DNA of 64,000 nucleotides from Carnegiea gigantea (GCA_029747015.1 JAKOGI010000004.1:2421501-2485500), one strand, 5' to 3'; shown: positions 12,290-24,960, counted from the stretch's first letter. Made by a program: numbers and translations. Notes: generated by a model from the sequence alone, not told the origin.

Positions 12290-15200
12290 TTCAATTCCAT
12301 TATCCCACTAAGCTTCTTCATCACCCTCACCCTTTTCTTCCTCATCTATGTCATCATTTACTTGAATAAATGAAAAACACATATCATCACTAATCTCTTC
12401 TAATGGTGCACTTTCATCCATTAATGATGCAGAGATAACATCATTCACAGGTTCAACGAGTATCAGCATGCCTGTTTGTTGGTAAGCAATGGGTAGAGTG
12501 TATTGGTTATCTACTCTGGCTCTTCGTTTTAGTTAGTATAACAACAAGCTAATTGATCCTATCCCTTGAGTGTTATGGATGTGGTATGAAGTATGCTTGT
12601 GACTTGTGAGGAAATATTTGCGAAGATGAATGGATCGTACTTTTTTGTACCTCCTTGTGCAATGAACCTCAATAAATTTGCTTAGTTTATGAGATCATGT
12701 TCCAGTATTTAATGTGGGATCAAATCACTCACAACTGAACAACACACATCTTTTAAGTGGTTTTCCTACATACTTAATTTTGATAATATCTTTAAGGACA
12801 CCATAATAATCATTTTAAATATCTTCTCCAATCCCACATACACGAACACTACAATTGTATGTTTTCTGCCCAACACTACAAGCTTCTATGTGGAATTTAA
12901 ATCCATTAACTCTATATGTCGTCCACATTAACACATGCCTATTAAGCTTCACAACCAATTGTGTCAAGTACCCATATTTGCGATTGTCGAAAGTTGAATA
13001 CAATGCATCTAAGGTGACATATAATATGGTTTTAGTTAATACAATACACCAAAATGTGTCATAGTATTTATAAGGGAATAAGTCACGTTACTTACATTTT
13101 AACTAAACCAATCTGTAAAGTCAACATAAGCATCATTAACGTTGGGACATGCAGTTCATACTTGTTATGTGAAAATTATGTTAGGTTTTATAAATGTGGA
13201 AAATAAACTAGTATTCTAAGGGATAAACTCAATGGAAACTTACAGTGGCTAAGGTAACATGTTAGCATCCATCTAATATAAGGTTTAACTTCATCACAAT
13301 TTAATGGCATGAGAAGATGAACGATAATATATTCAGCATTTGTGAGATATCTTGATCTTTCCTTCCTAATACTCAGTCCGTTGCAGTTCAAACACAGATA
13401 TAGTTGGCAAATGATTATTATGGTCATCGTTATCCCCATTTTTCGACATCTACTACGCATGGAGGGCACATTAGAGCTAATATAATAGGATGCAAGGAAC
13501 ATCATTTCATCTTCTAAGTAAGTTACTGTTATTGAACCTTTATGACATGCTTGTTGTTTTGTCTTTTTCCTTAATCAGCCAAAGTGCCTAGCAAAATAAT
13601 ATTAAGTAATACTCGTAAGTGATTGCATAGTTTAGTTTTTCAAATACAATCTATTTTACCTTTCAAATAGATACATCTATCAGTATTGTACACAACCGCT
13701 AAGTCATGCCTTTTATGCCAAATGCACTGGTAAGTGCTTCATGACATTGAAGAAGCTTGAAAGAAATATCATCTCCTTACAAAAAGTAATGACAATGTTC
13801 CAATGTATTTCCCCAAGTGCATCCTCTCGCAATGTTATCTCAATGAGAGGTTTCAACACATCATCTGAGATAATACCAAATGCAATGGGTAAAAGAGTCT
13901 CCATGAACACATGAAAATCATTACTTTTCATATTGTTAAACTTTGCATCATTAGGGTCCACAATATTCCTCAAATTTAAGCAATATCTATCAAGCACGTC
14001 AAGTCCCTTTATCCATTCACACAACTCTCTTCCTTTATCCATAGTAAGGATGAACTTCGCTTTTGATTTGACCATTTTTCCACTAGGGCCTAGTTGCAAA
14101 TGTAATTCTTCTGTATCACGTATATAAGCAACATCCATTCTTGATTTGACATTGTCATTTGTTTTTCCATGAATATCCATAATATTAATGGTGTTTTTGA
14201 AGAAATTTTTTTCTATGTGCATCCCATCTAAATTATAGCAGAGCAACTGGTGTTGCCAGTAAGGCAACTTGCAAAATATGCTCTTATTCATCCAGTTATA
14301 CTCATTTTTCTTAAACCCTGGCATTTGAAAGTCATTGTCTGTCACTACCATTGGATAGTGTTCCACCTCATCATAAAGTCACCACAATTATGTCTTTTCT
14401 AAATGACTTTCTATTTCTTCTAAATATATGATTTCTTGGTAAGAAACACGGATGACAATCAAACCATGTCAATTTACCTCAATTCTTCAATCTCAAAGCC
14501 TTCAGCTATTTCATAGATACTGGACATGCCAATTGACCACTAGTACTCCACCCAAATAATATTCCATATGCTAGGAAATCATTGATGATCTATATAACTG
14601 AAGCTTTTAATTGAAATATCTGTCATGTAGATATGTCATGCGTTTCAATTCCAACATCCCATAGTTTCTTCAACTCATCAATAAGAGTCATAAATAGGCC
14701 GGCCAAATGGAATAAGATCTTGTTCTTGGGATTTTAGGGTCGAGGATTACACAATTTAGGAACATAAATGGTGTGATCATACACACTTCAGAGATAAGGT
14801 TATACTTTGTAACTACCATCGTCTAAATGGAATAAGATCTTGAAGACAAAGCGTAAGAATTAAATCAATCAGCACATAAGTCAAGCCTAAGATTTCGAGG
14901 CTCTACAGCAAAATTAAAGCACTTGTTATTAAAGTGTTTCCACACTAGCCCATCTAACGGATGATATAAAACACCATCCTCATGTAAATGTTTATAACAT
15001 CATCTTATGTGCTTTGCAGTGCTTCTTGATGCATACAACCTCTGAAGTCTAGGTTTCAATGGCGAATAATGCATCCTTGTGTATGATAATGGATTTTGAT
15101 TCATTTGTTGTGACCTTTGCCTCTTCCATCTCGAATGCCCACAAAACTTGCATATATCGAGGTTTGAGTCCTCTTTAAAGAAGAACATGCAGCTTTTACG

Positions 15201-15900
15201 GCAACAATAAATGTGTATCACATCGCTATCAAGATCTTTAACAACCTTATTTGTCTACCCATAGTTATTTGACACGCGGTTGTTGGTTGGACACATCTTC
15301 TCATTAATTGAACAATTTTATTGAAAGAATTTCGTGGCATGTTATAATCAGATTTGATACTCAACAGCCTAACAGTAGCAGAGAGCTCATTGTGGGTGAA
15401 ACAACCATTATATAAGGATATTGAGTAGCTTGAACCATATTATAGAATGGTTCTTGATAAGTGTTTGGCTCTTCATCCCTTACATTTTGATTTGCTAATA
15501 TTGCATCACTAACTATGTACTCCATATGATATACATAGCATTCATTGTAATCATGATTAGTATGACTTGAATTGCTAACTTCACTAGTAGAATACCCAAA
15601 ATCATATTGTTCAGGTTCTATTTCTCCATGACTTATCCAATATCAATATTGTTTCACAAAACTCTTATATAACGGGTGCATCTTTACCTCATCGGGTGTT
15701 AAGTATACTCTATTTTTGCATTTTACACATGAACATTTATACTTCCTCCCACTTTGGAATTCTATGTGCCTACGTGTAAATTTATCAAATTGATTTACTC
15801 CATTTAGAAATTCTTGCATATAACCAGTACGATTAGGTAATAATATATTATAAATACACCAATGATGTGGAGGACTATTCATATTCTGCTCAATCAACAA
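12290..15900 (-). pseudogene. TNP2 transposase of the CACTA element, pseudogene
   Basis: Minus-strand pieces appear in the order of TNP2. 15900-15643: transposase-associated domain with C-S-C-V-K-C-K-N-R and TPDEVKMHPLYKSF. 15221-14850: CKFCGHSRWKR, PLKPRLQRLYASRSTAKHIR, then EDGVLYHPLDGLVWKHF and AVEPRNLRLDL. 14366-13713: LPYWQHQLLCYNLDGMHIEK, then a DUF4218-like part with SNDFHVFMETLLPIAFGI and MKHLPVHLA. About 13320: EYIIVHLLMPLNCDEVKPYI. About 13003-12700: a DUF4216-like YGVLKDIIKIKYVG. About 12400: an acidic C-terminal tail. In-frame stops and frame changes occur throughout; just after VHLA the reading is A-stop-KA-stop-L, then VQY-stop-stop-MYLFER. TNP2 would cut and join the element's ends. 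As it stands no functional enzyme can be made. Confidence 0.87.
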
Positions 15901-16645
15901 TATTCATATAAGTTATTGGATTAGCATTAATTCTAATTTATATAATTATTATTATATAAATTACTCAATTATATATTACATCTATTTTAATAGCCAAACA
16001 CAACATTAATTAATCCACAAAAAATATATGTAAGTACATCAACTTAAATATATATAACACTAAAAACACGTGTTATATACGATATATAATTGAATATACA
16101 AATATATATGCTAACTTACATGAAGTTTTTTAAATATTCATGTTGCACTCCATCTATTTTCTTAAATTATGAACCTAAATACTTACTAAATAACTCCTAA
16201 CTGCAAACAAAAACATCAAATCACATTAGGACACAAGCCACATTATAGCATCAGCTTTATACCAACAATATCATTGAAATACATCACCCAATATCAACAA
16301 TTATTTTTTTTAATGCATGTCAATTTACAAAAATTTTTCATTTTAACTCCCACTAACTTCATATTCGAAATATAAATTGCAATAATTTTATCTATTTCTA
16401 CTTATAAACTTATACAAATGTATTCTACCCTTACCAATTTCACTAACTAATAATAGATTCAAACTTGAGCATTTCATTCTACTAACATATTATATTTTAA
16501 TTAAAATTACCATATCTGAACCCTAAATTACATTGAGGAAGATGTTGAACTAAACTGGAGCAATAATTTCACACAAATTTTGCATTTCAGCAAAGCATAA
16601 ACTAACTATGAGATTTTAACAATCTAATACTAAAATTTTTAGGAA

Positions 16646-17151
16646 TTAAAACCACAAGAGGGGAGAGAAAATCATCGTATTCCGGTGGTTTGAGCGGTGA
16701 CGGTAGGAGGCAGATGGACGTGGGAGGCAGATGTCGACAGTGGGTCCCAGAGGTGCAGGAAGCGGAGGTGGTTGCGCGAGGGATGGGTTGGGGATCTCGG
16801 TGTCTCTCTCTATGTCAAAGCACGAAGAAAATGGGGAAAAAACCAGATCTGGTTCTATTAGAGGAGGCCAGTGATGTATAGGCGATTGAATTTCCATAGG
16901 CACATTGAACTTAAATTTTTTTACTGTTCAGCGACAGGTAATCTGTCGCCAAACAACAAAAAATTTTCAAAATCACCGTGGCGATGGAATTTTCATTGCC
17001 AAGGTCAAAATTATGGCGACGGAATCTCAATTCCATTGCCTTTCTGACATATTTTAATTTTATAGTATCCATTGCTATTTCCGTTGCTATCTGATGTGGA
17101 TTTTTTTTCCGTCGCTATTTTCTGTTATTATTTAATGCTTTTTTAGTAGTG
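16646..17151. promoter_or_regulatory. CACTA right end: leader region and subterminal repeats
   Basis: A GC-rich patch (16680-16800) precedes the TNP2 pseudogene and could be its former promoter/leader. From about 16930 to 17151 the sequence alternates GCGAC/GTCGC, GGCGACGG and CCGTCGC motifs in both orientations, then ends in the inverted CACTA terminus. Confidence 0.6.
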
Positions 17152-18060
17152 ACTAATCTAGTTATTAGTTATGTTACTAATGTGTTGAAAGTAATAACAA
17201 TAAAAAGCTAGATTGTTTTTCTGTACAATCACAGAAAGATTGTGTAACTCCTTGACCCAAAAGGTCAGGTCATTACATGACTTACTGGTTAACAACCTAG
17301 TCGTTGGGTCCAAAGACTAGCTCCTAACAGCCGTTATCTTTAGTTGAGTCTGGCAAGGAGAAGCACTTATTATTAGATCTTGTAGTACTAAGTTGACAAT
17401 CTCACTTATAAACCATGTCATGTTTCCTTAATCTTTCAACGTTGGACCTAGGAAGTTACAGGTTGACACTTCCTTGGTTGTGTCAAGAACATACTCAGAA
17501 GTTTTCATTTCCATAAAATGTTAGCGGCCATCTTTTAAAGGAATGCAAAAACCAACAATCGAATCAAACTTTGAAACCTAAGAATGGAAGTTGGTCTTCG
17601 CCGACATGGTACCAGTGGTTATACCATTGTGCACTGTAAAGACATGCATCCAAGTGGTTATACCAGTGGAGGATTGCAACAACTATGAGACAACCACATA
17701 AGGCTTTGGGCCCCCCCCCCAAAAAAAAAAAAAACTACATAAAGAGATGAAGATACATTACTAACAGTAGCATATACCTTTCTATCCAACAGTTATTACT
17801 TTAGCTCTAACGGTCCGATGGTTACAAGAGGTCTATAAATAGAGCACTTAGTTGAAAAATAAAAAGTACAGCCCACACAAAGGTTAGGGGTCATATTCTA
17901 CATGTTGTCAGTTGTATTCTTACAAAATCACACTAAAAATATGTTGTAATCATTATACACCTTGTGAACCAAGATAGCTGAGAGAGCTTTCTTGCAAGCA
18001 AAACGCTTAATGAACCAGTGTGTTCTGTAGCATAAAAAGTACTTTAGGTAAACTATCCAA
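17152..18060. other. Intergenic, possible LTR or promoter remnant
   Basis: A good TATA element (CTATAAATAGAGC) occurs at about 17834, followed by a leader-like stretch up to about 18060. A C11/A13 homopolymer sits at 17709-17733. I cannot define terminal repeats or an attached complete gene. Confidence 0.3.
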
Positions 18061-18061
18061 G

Positions 18062-18200
18062 ATGAGCTTCGGGTGTTTGTCGTCAAGGTCCCGATGGAAC
18101 TCGAAGAAAAGCTAATCCAATTGCTGGAAATCGAAAGGGGAGCCCTAGGCAGAGAGGAAGTTCTTGTTAGATATCGTAAACTTCATGAACAAATATTAAG
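18062..18200 (+). other. Coding-like segment of unknown identity
   Basis: Reads in one frame as ELRVFVVKVPMELEEKLIQL and LEIERGALGREEVLVRYRKL, ending near HEQIL. The composition (amphipathic, charged, few rare residues) looks like real protein, whereas the downstream half of the frame to 18393 does not. It lies about 220 bp after a TATA-like element. It may be an exon, a captured gene fragment or part of a retroelement leader. I do not recognise it. Confidence 0.3.
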
Positions 18201-19559
18201 TCATGTATTTTTCCCTCTTCTCTTGATTGCTCAAAGTCTACGACTAGTTGTTTATTGTGTCTCTAATTTGCACACACGTACTCTATTTAGTGTCAAAGTT
18301 CTAACTTACAGTGTCTGTTATTATATTCACCTTCTGTATGATGAGTACACTACTTTGGACCCAACAAGATTCTCATTCAAACAAACAAGATAGTATATAA
18401 GCAACCATAAGTGACTAGAAAAAGCTTAACGTATTCATCTTAAGATACACAACATCTATGAAAATTGCAGACCTAAACATGCCCCTACAACTTCATATGA
18501 AGTTCTCAACTAGCAAATGATGACCAACAAAACTACTCAATTCATCCCATTCGTATCTTCATAGTTCACAGTTACTTTTTTCCAAATAATCTTCCCAATA
18601 CACTGTTAATTAAAACGGAGCATTATTTTCATTGAACTAATTATCTATTTATTAGTGTTTGATTTTTAAAAAAAGTTTGTTTTCCCATTTGAGAATGTTA
18701 AACTGAGATAGAGAGAGTTATCTTCAAAATATAATGCAAACGGAGAGAGTAAAACATCAATTAAAGGGCGAACGCAAATAAACTTACCAACTAAACTTAA
18801 TTTGTTGATACTTAAATTATACTTAAATTACACTGGAGGATTGGGCCGTTGTGTAAGACAAGAAACTGCCTTCACCCCTTCCCCCCCCCCCCCCCCAAAA
18901 AAAGAAAAACACAAAATAACAACACACAATAAGAAGATAGGAAAAAAAAAGGCCGGGAAAGTGTTAGAAGTGGAATGCAAATTTTGCGCTAACAAGTTAT
19001 GTCAGTTGCGCCGAATGCAGAATTTTAGCGTAAAATAAACTTAGGGGACTCGACCCATTTTTAATGAAAAAACTAGCAAGCAAGAGCACAAAAGTTGATC
19101 AATCTCACACTTATGATTTCGCTCCTAAACTACTACGTATGAAAGTCCAAATACCCCACGTTAATGCTTAATAGTATTTGTTGAATTGCACATAAATTTC
19201 GTGTTCAAGCTCAAGTTTTGGCTCAGTCAACTTCTTTACCCATTTTCGCTAGCATGCGTTTGCGCCTCACCAAGCTAAAGTTACGTGGCCCACGGCCAGC
19301 CCAGGAGCCTCGCACACGCCCGTGTTCGGCCCAATGATGCTGCATTTTTGTTTTCTTGCTTCAGCCTGCTTTAGCAGTTTCCACCTATGACCTATGACGG
19401 TGTGCACGGCCTAGGTTTGGTTCTTTGTGGTATCGGCTTGTTCTAACCAAATTTATTATTTGGGTAGTTTATTTATGGTAGCTAATGATATTTATTGTAA
19501 AGGGCTATCTCTCAAGTATTTCTTGTATATTACTAGGTTATTTTTAACTCAGTATTTTG

Positions 19560-20085
19560 TGATGCGGTCTTTATCTTCTATTCCACATTGTTAGGTTAAG
19601 GGAGTTCCTTTAAGGATAGTTTATTAGGAGATTATAATTTTCTTTTATCATATCTCATTGCGCTTTTATGTCATTTGAGATGATTTTCTCTCATTATAAT
19701 CTCATTGTGCTTTCATGTTCCTTGCAATCGTTAGCCTAATATATTTAGTTGTTTTTAACCCAGCGTTTTTGTGATTTGGCATCAATGGCACCATATCGAG
19801 TCTCTTATGGGTAGTCTTTATCTTCCATTCCATATTGTTAGGTTGAGGGAGTTTCTTTTAGTGGATTTTTATTAAGAGATTGTAATTTCCTTTTATCTCA
19901 TTGTACTTTCATGTCATCTGAGATCATTTTCTTCTATTATGATATCGTCGTGCTTTCATGTTCTTTGAAAACGTTTTGCATTAATTTACCATTATATTAC
20001 TAGTGAATTCTTTGCTCATCACAATTCATGTTCCTTGAGATCATTTTCTCCCATTATGATATTGTTGTGCTCTCCCATTATGATA
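19560..20085 (+). repeat. Imperfect ~247-bp tandem repeat
   Basis: A unit containing GTCTTTATCTTC, ATTGTTAGGTT, GGGAGTT and CTTTCATGTTC starts near 19567 and again near 19814. A partial third copy of its end lies around 20020-20080 (CATGTTCCTTGAGATCATTT). Copies are diverged by eye. No coding potential. Confidence 0.6.
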
Positions 20086-20299
20086 GTGTCTATTATTTTA
20101 TTTGTTGTTCTTGCTCAAATTTCTAAATGCCTATATCTTATTCACTTTTACATCATTTCACTCAATTTTGTTCCCAACAGTACTAATCAAAATTAAATCA
20201 GCAATCATATCACATCAAGATGATTGATTTGTTTTCATTATGATGTCACCCTTTAAATCACCACGACTAGCAGTTACCTGATATGAGCTGTCAGGGTTA

Positions 20300-20800
20300 T
20301 GGATTGGTTAACAATCATTAGAACTGGTTTGAGCCTGAAATTATATAAACAAGTAGCGGTTATAGGCTGTTAAAAATATGTTGGGAACAGTTGGGAGCAT
20401 TTACAAGTGGTTAGATGTAGACATGAATGAGCAGGCAGAAGTAGTTAATTAATGGTTATAAAACAACAAAACAAATAGGGCCTTGGCGATACATCAGCTG
20501 TAATATAAGTTGCAAGGTTCTCTATAATTTTACTTATCTGTAAGGAATTTTCGACAATAATATACTATACTTCAGGGGCACTGGACAATGAATTAATAAT
20601 GCTCCTAACTTTTAACTTCAATGTTCATGCATTATACTATTGACCTATTTACTGTCTATATTCAAAGACAGAGTTTGAATGTGTTTTTATCAATGTAGTG
20701 TAATAATTTCACGATGGTATGCAATTGCATTTGTTTAAAATGTAATAATTTCAAAATATATACAATTGCATATATTGATTATGAATTTACATCACCAGTT
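20300..20800. other. AT-rich sequence with possible LTR-like stretch, no gene seen
   Basis: The stretch around 20380-20570 (AGCAGGCAGAAGTAGTTAAT, then TATAAAACAACAAAAC) has the style of a copia LTR, but neither TG/CA boundaries nor a partner copy could be found. Confidence 0.25.
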
Positions 20801-22260
20801 AAAAATACCTTCAACATCGATCTTAATCACTAGTAACGAATTTTACATGAGGGTGTCCTATGTTTTCACTTTATAAGTTTTGATGGGTAACGGATTCATA
20901 GGTCTAATATTTCAAGCATCGTATTGGATTGGGTTGAATTTCTAACAGTGGCCTACTAATAGGAGTGGTCATTGATCCAAACCATGACCGGACTGGGTTG
21001 AATTATTAAAAAATTGGATAGTATAATTTTATATATGTATGTATAATTATTGATCTTTAATGTATAAATTATGAAATAAATTATTTCATTAAAATAAATT
21101 ACGTGTAACATTGATATTTATGAAATAAATATTATAACATCACTAAAGAAATTATATTTTAACATTACGTAAAATTTATTTTTCTACAATTCGTTTTCGA
21201 TAATAAAAAATAATATTGAAATAACATAATTAATGAAAATAAACCTTTAAATAAGTCAATTAAATATCAATAAAATAAATTCAAGCCGACAATCATGTAG
21301 AACCAAATATGTTTCGCACTTGAGGTGGTCTTTTCATATTAACATTAGTTTCATCTTCCTACAAGTAAATTTAAAAAAAAATTCTCAACAAAATTGAATA
21401 GAACTCTATAAATAAAATCCTATTTGAATTAAACACTTTGGAATTAAATTCAAGCTAATGCTCAATTGTACGATAATAGCAATCAAGTTGTCAACTTGTC
21501 ACAGATAAAATTGTAGGTGAAATTGCTAAAATGCTTTCGTCACCCATAGTTTGACTATTTGCATGCATGATTAACATCGAAACTCAAACATAAATGCGAT
21601 ATTTGTATTACAATTTTAGAATATGTTGACTTATTTTCTCCATAATAGCATATATACTTCATGTTGAAACTCAAATATTAATTCAGATTATTAAATTTTA
21701 TTTTTATATTTATACAAATATTATATTCATAAAAAAGTTGTAAGATTTTTTATATCGGTAGTGTATAAAAAATATATACATATTTCTATATAAATATGAG
21801 AATAAAATAGATTATAAGTTGAACATTGTAAAAAATATATAAGAAGATTTAACAAGATGTAAGGAGATGCAAGAAAATATAAAGATATATAAAAAATTAT
21901 AAGGAGCTATAAATAGTAAAATATTTCCAAAAACAGAAAATAACAGGACCTTAATTTATATATGAGGATTTTAGTTAAGCCTGCAACGGGCAATTTATGA
22001 ACATTAAATGGTCATTACATGCATGGGGAATATTGTCATGGTCCGGTGGACCTGAAGCAACCCTAATCCATTAGTTCGCATGAGAAGTGATTCGCTCCAC
22101 CATATGAATGGGATATATGTCCAGCCCCAATTCCTCAATACCATTGACCCTAACATTGACCCAAGTCATCCGGTATTTAATTAGCACACCTCAAACCTAT
22201 TACGATTATGAAGGCTTCCTTGGCGGTAGATCTAGACGTTTAAACTAGGTGCAACTATCT
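20800..22260 (+). repeat. Duplicated segment, copy A
   Basis: Two stretches match copy B (34.85-35.73 kb) by eye: about 20850-20955 (TATAAGTTTTGATGGGTAAC, TATTGGATTGGGTTGAATT) and about 21950-22245 (AATTTATATATGAGGATT, GGGCAATTTATGAACATTAA, AAGTGATTCGCT, CAATTCCTCAATACCATTGA, ATGAAGGCTTCCT). Between them copy A has about 1 kb of unrelated AT-rich sequence beginning TAGGAGTGGTCATTG, perhaps an insertion, whereas copy B carries a shorter, different insert. No gene was recognised in either copy. Confidence 0.75.
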
Positions 22261-22518
22261 ATTAATATTATCACTAGTATATACTATCCAAAAAAAATAA
22301 TATTATACACATTATTATAGATGATTTTGTATGAGCATTCCATCTTATATTTTTTTAACAAACATTTCGGTTTGCATTTCTGCACTATAGATTGAATAAA
22401 CGATGACATTTTGAAAAGAAGATTATAATTCACATAAATTGGGTTATTAAATTGATGGAAGCTAAGAGGCGTTCTGCGAGGTCAATTTATCTTAAGGACT
22501 AGATTTCTATTAGACTTA

Positions 22519-22800
22519 GGGTATGTTCTTTTCGTTGGTAAATTGGGATTGGTAAAAGAGTGAAGTTGGTTGAAGTAGATTGAAATGGGTTAAAGTTGGT
22601 ATTTTTTATTGAACTAGGTTGAAGTTGGTATATTTTTTTAAGTTGGTTGAAATAGTCAGAATAAAATTTTAAAGGAGGTGCATTGAAGTTGGTTGAAGTT
22701 GGTATTTTTTTATTGAAGGAGATTGAAGTTGGTTGAAGTGAGTTGAAGTTGATTGAAGTTGGTAAATTAAAAAAAAAAAACCAACGAAAAGAACATGCCC
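22519..22800. mobile_element. Tourist-like (PIF/Harbinger) MITE, 282 bp, copy 1
   Basis: Terminal inverted repeats GGGTATGTTCTTTTCGTTGG (left) and GGGCATGTTCTTTTCGTTGG (right, read on the minus strand) differ at one base in 20. The flanks are TTA on both sides (22516-22518 and 22801-22803), the 3-bp target of PIF/Harbinger elements. The inside is an array of about 10-bp units of the type GGTTGAAGT(A/T). No coding capacity. Related copies lie at 38.4/41.4 kb and 63.5 kb. Confidence 0.9.
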
Positions 22801-23015
22801 TTAATACGGTGATTATATTCTCACTTTCTCTTCTCTACTACTAGTACATGCGGTCAATCCTGTATAGTGGATCCAACATATGGACAACTTACCTTAGGCA
22901 CACAATCTTTTATAATTAGCCCACAACAAACTAACTATTTATCCCTGAATAATAAAATTCCCTCTACAATTGTAAAACTTAAACCAAATACGCCGTTTAG
23001 AAGGAAATTGTTAAA

Positions 23016-23912
23016 GGCCCTATTTGGCAATCAGCTGTTAGTTGTTTCTATTGGCTGTTTGTTGTTAGCTATTTGAATTGGCAGTTTGTATTAGCTATTT
23101 GAATCAGCTGTTCCTAAAAAAAATATTTGATAAAATTAGCTGTTTCTGAAAAGTTTGTTTATTAAAATCCCATTTACACCCTTCTCTACATTACTTTTTA
23201 GTTAAACATAATTTTTTATTTATCGGCCCTTTTATTTTCTTTTCAAAAATAATTAAATTTATGTCATATGTAAGAATTAAATCAATGCTTGAAACCTTAT
23301 TTTCATATTAATTATACATATATTTTGTATTCATTGTTTATCTTATTTCTTTTCAATTTATATGTATTTATGTGATACCTATATCTTACAACCTTATTTG
23401 ATTATTCATTTAAGGATTTTTGGTTGTGAATTGAAATTTATATGATTTTTTTATCCAATTTAATTTTTTCAAGATCTTTTTCTTTGTTTTTTACAAATTA
23501 AAATTTGTCTGAATTTAAAATGATTTGATCCTCATTAAATCATAGTCAAATAAACATAATATCAAATATCACTACTAACTTGCATCATTCCAAAAAGCTA
23601 CTCATCTTAACTACTCATGGGATCTCTTGTAATTTAAAATCACTAGAATTATAGTTTTTGATTTCACTAATGGCATGTCTTGTAATTTTAATAAAGTGTT
23701 GGGTATTTTTGTCATTTATACAAACAGTCATTTATAAAAAGCTACTTATCTTAACTTTTTGGCAATTGGCTTTTTGGGTTAAAATAGCTATTGCAAAAAG
23801 CCGTTTATCAAACATCAAATTGGCTTTTTTGACCAGTCAAAATAGCCAAAAGCCCCCTAAAAGCTATTTTGTATCAAAAAGTCAATAAAAAAGTCAACAA
23901 CCAAACACCCCC
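23016..23912. mobile_element. MITE-like/hAT-like insertion inside the TRIM terminal repeat
   Basis: About 897 bp. The ends GGCCCTATTTGGCAATCAGC and (inverted) GGGGGTGTTTGGTTGTTGAC share the (T)TTTGG core typical of many plant hAT-like MITEs. Subterminal words such as GGCTGTTT, TAGCTATTT and AAAATAGC occur on both sides. It splits TRIM sequence expected to read TGTTAAA-TTCTTTT. I do not see a clear target duplication, so the superfamily is uncertain. No coding capacity. Confidence 0.6.
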
Positions 23913-24599
23913 AGATTCTTTTTATGTCAATTGGACTTCAACAAAGAGTCATACATAAGAGCTTAAATGAAGTTTTAACCCAAAATCAATTGACAAATTC
24001 TTTAATTTTATCAATATGGGATAACACTCACTTTCATGCTACGTGTGGGCTACTATCAAGGCCCAATATGTGCACATAATTTTAATCGAATAGGGACGAT
24101 GACAAATTAAGATCAAGTAACTTGCTCTGATATCATGCTAAATTCTTTTATATTAATTGGGCTTGAATAAAGGGTTATGCATATGAGCTCAAATGAGGTT
24201 CCACCCCAAAACTAATTGACAATGGGTAGATTAACTCACAAGCTGTAACACCTGGGATTTTTATTCCCCTTCGTTAAGCCGATTATATCGTTATACATGG
24301 ACATAATATCGATGTGCCCGCTTAAATGCTGTTTTTATTGAAAAGGATATTATTCTTATTTTATTGTGATGGAGGATTATTATCGGGCACTCAATATGAG
24401 TAGATTCCCCAATATGACTGGACTGGCGAGCCTTGGGACTAGTCATGCAATTTATTGAATCGAATCTTGGGAATAAATTATAATGTGATAAGTGGATAAG
24501 TTCGTATTTATTATGACGTGGCAAGTGGATAAACTCGTATTAATTATGATGTGACGAGGTAATTATCCAAAATAAAAGAAAAAGGAAAAAAAACAATAT

Positions 24600-24781
24600 G
24601 GGGCTCGAGGCCCCTATTCTTTCGCGAGGAGGAGGAGGAGAAGCACGGGCAGGGGGGTGGAGCGACCCTTGACCTGGCGACTCCAACGGCAGAGGGAAGG
24701 AGGGAGGCCGGCGGCATGCCAGTGCCTAGCCGCCGTCGCCCTGACCGCGCCACCCTGCACTCCCTCCGCGTGGCCCACAAC

Positions 24782-24820
<39 letters not shown>

Positions 24821-24960
24821 TGAGCGAGCATAAGAGCGAGCAGAGAAGGCGGCGTCAGGTCCAGCCGCTGCCGGCGACGGCAGCTCGGCGGCTCGAGTCC
24901 GGTGACTCGAGTTCGGCCACTAGCCTGAGTCTCGCGATTCAAAGGTTCGAAAGCTAGGGT
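24600..24960. other. GC-rich island with (GA)n inside the 5' LTR
   Basis: In contrast to the AT-rich remainder, this part contains CGCGAGGAGGAGGAGGAG, several GGCGG/CGGCG words and (GA)17 at 24784-24817, then AAAGCTAGGGTTTG. The equivalent part of the 3' LTR is 31125-31480. Minus-strand frames of 120-132 codons exist in both LTRs, but they are low-complexity and not aligned to a known family. It looks like a promoter/leader or an acquired genomic fragment. Confidence 0.55.

Larger units (their letters stand above)
7935..17151 (-). mobile_element. CACTA (En/Spm) transposon, 9.2 kb, decayed
   Basis: The left end reads CACTACCAAAAA and the right end TTTTTTAGTAGTG, i.e. CACTACTAAAAAA inverted: the defining CACTA termini. 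Subterminal regions on both sides are full of short words such as GCGACGG, CCGTCGC and GTCGCC in both orientations, the usual transposase-binding repeats of this superfamily. The flanking trinucleotides are ATT (left) and ACT (right), so a 3-bp duplication is only partly preserved. Inside, on the minus strand, lies a TNP2-type transposase pseudogene and downstream of it a possible TnpA/Ptta remnant, the normal gene order for CACTA. An Au-type SINE has inserted at 10450-10549. The element cannot be autonomous now. Confidence 0.88.
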
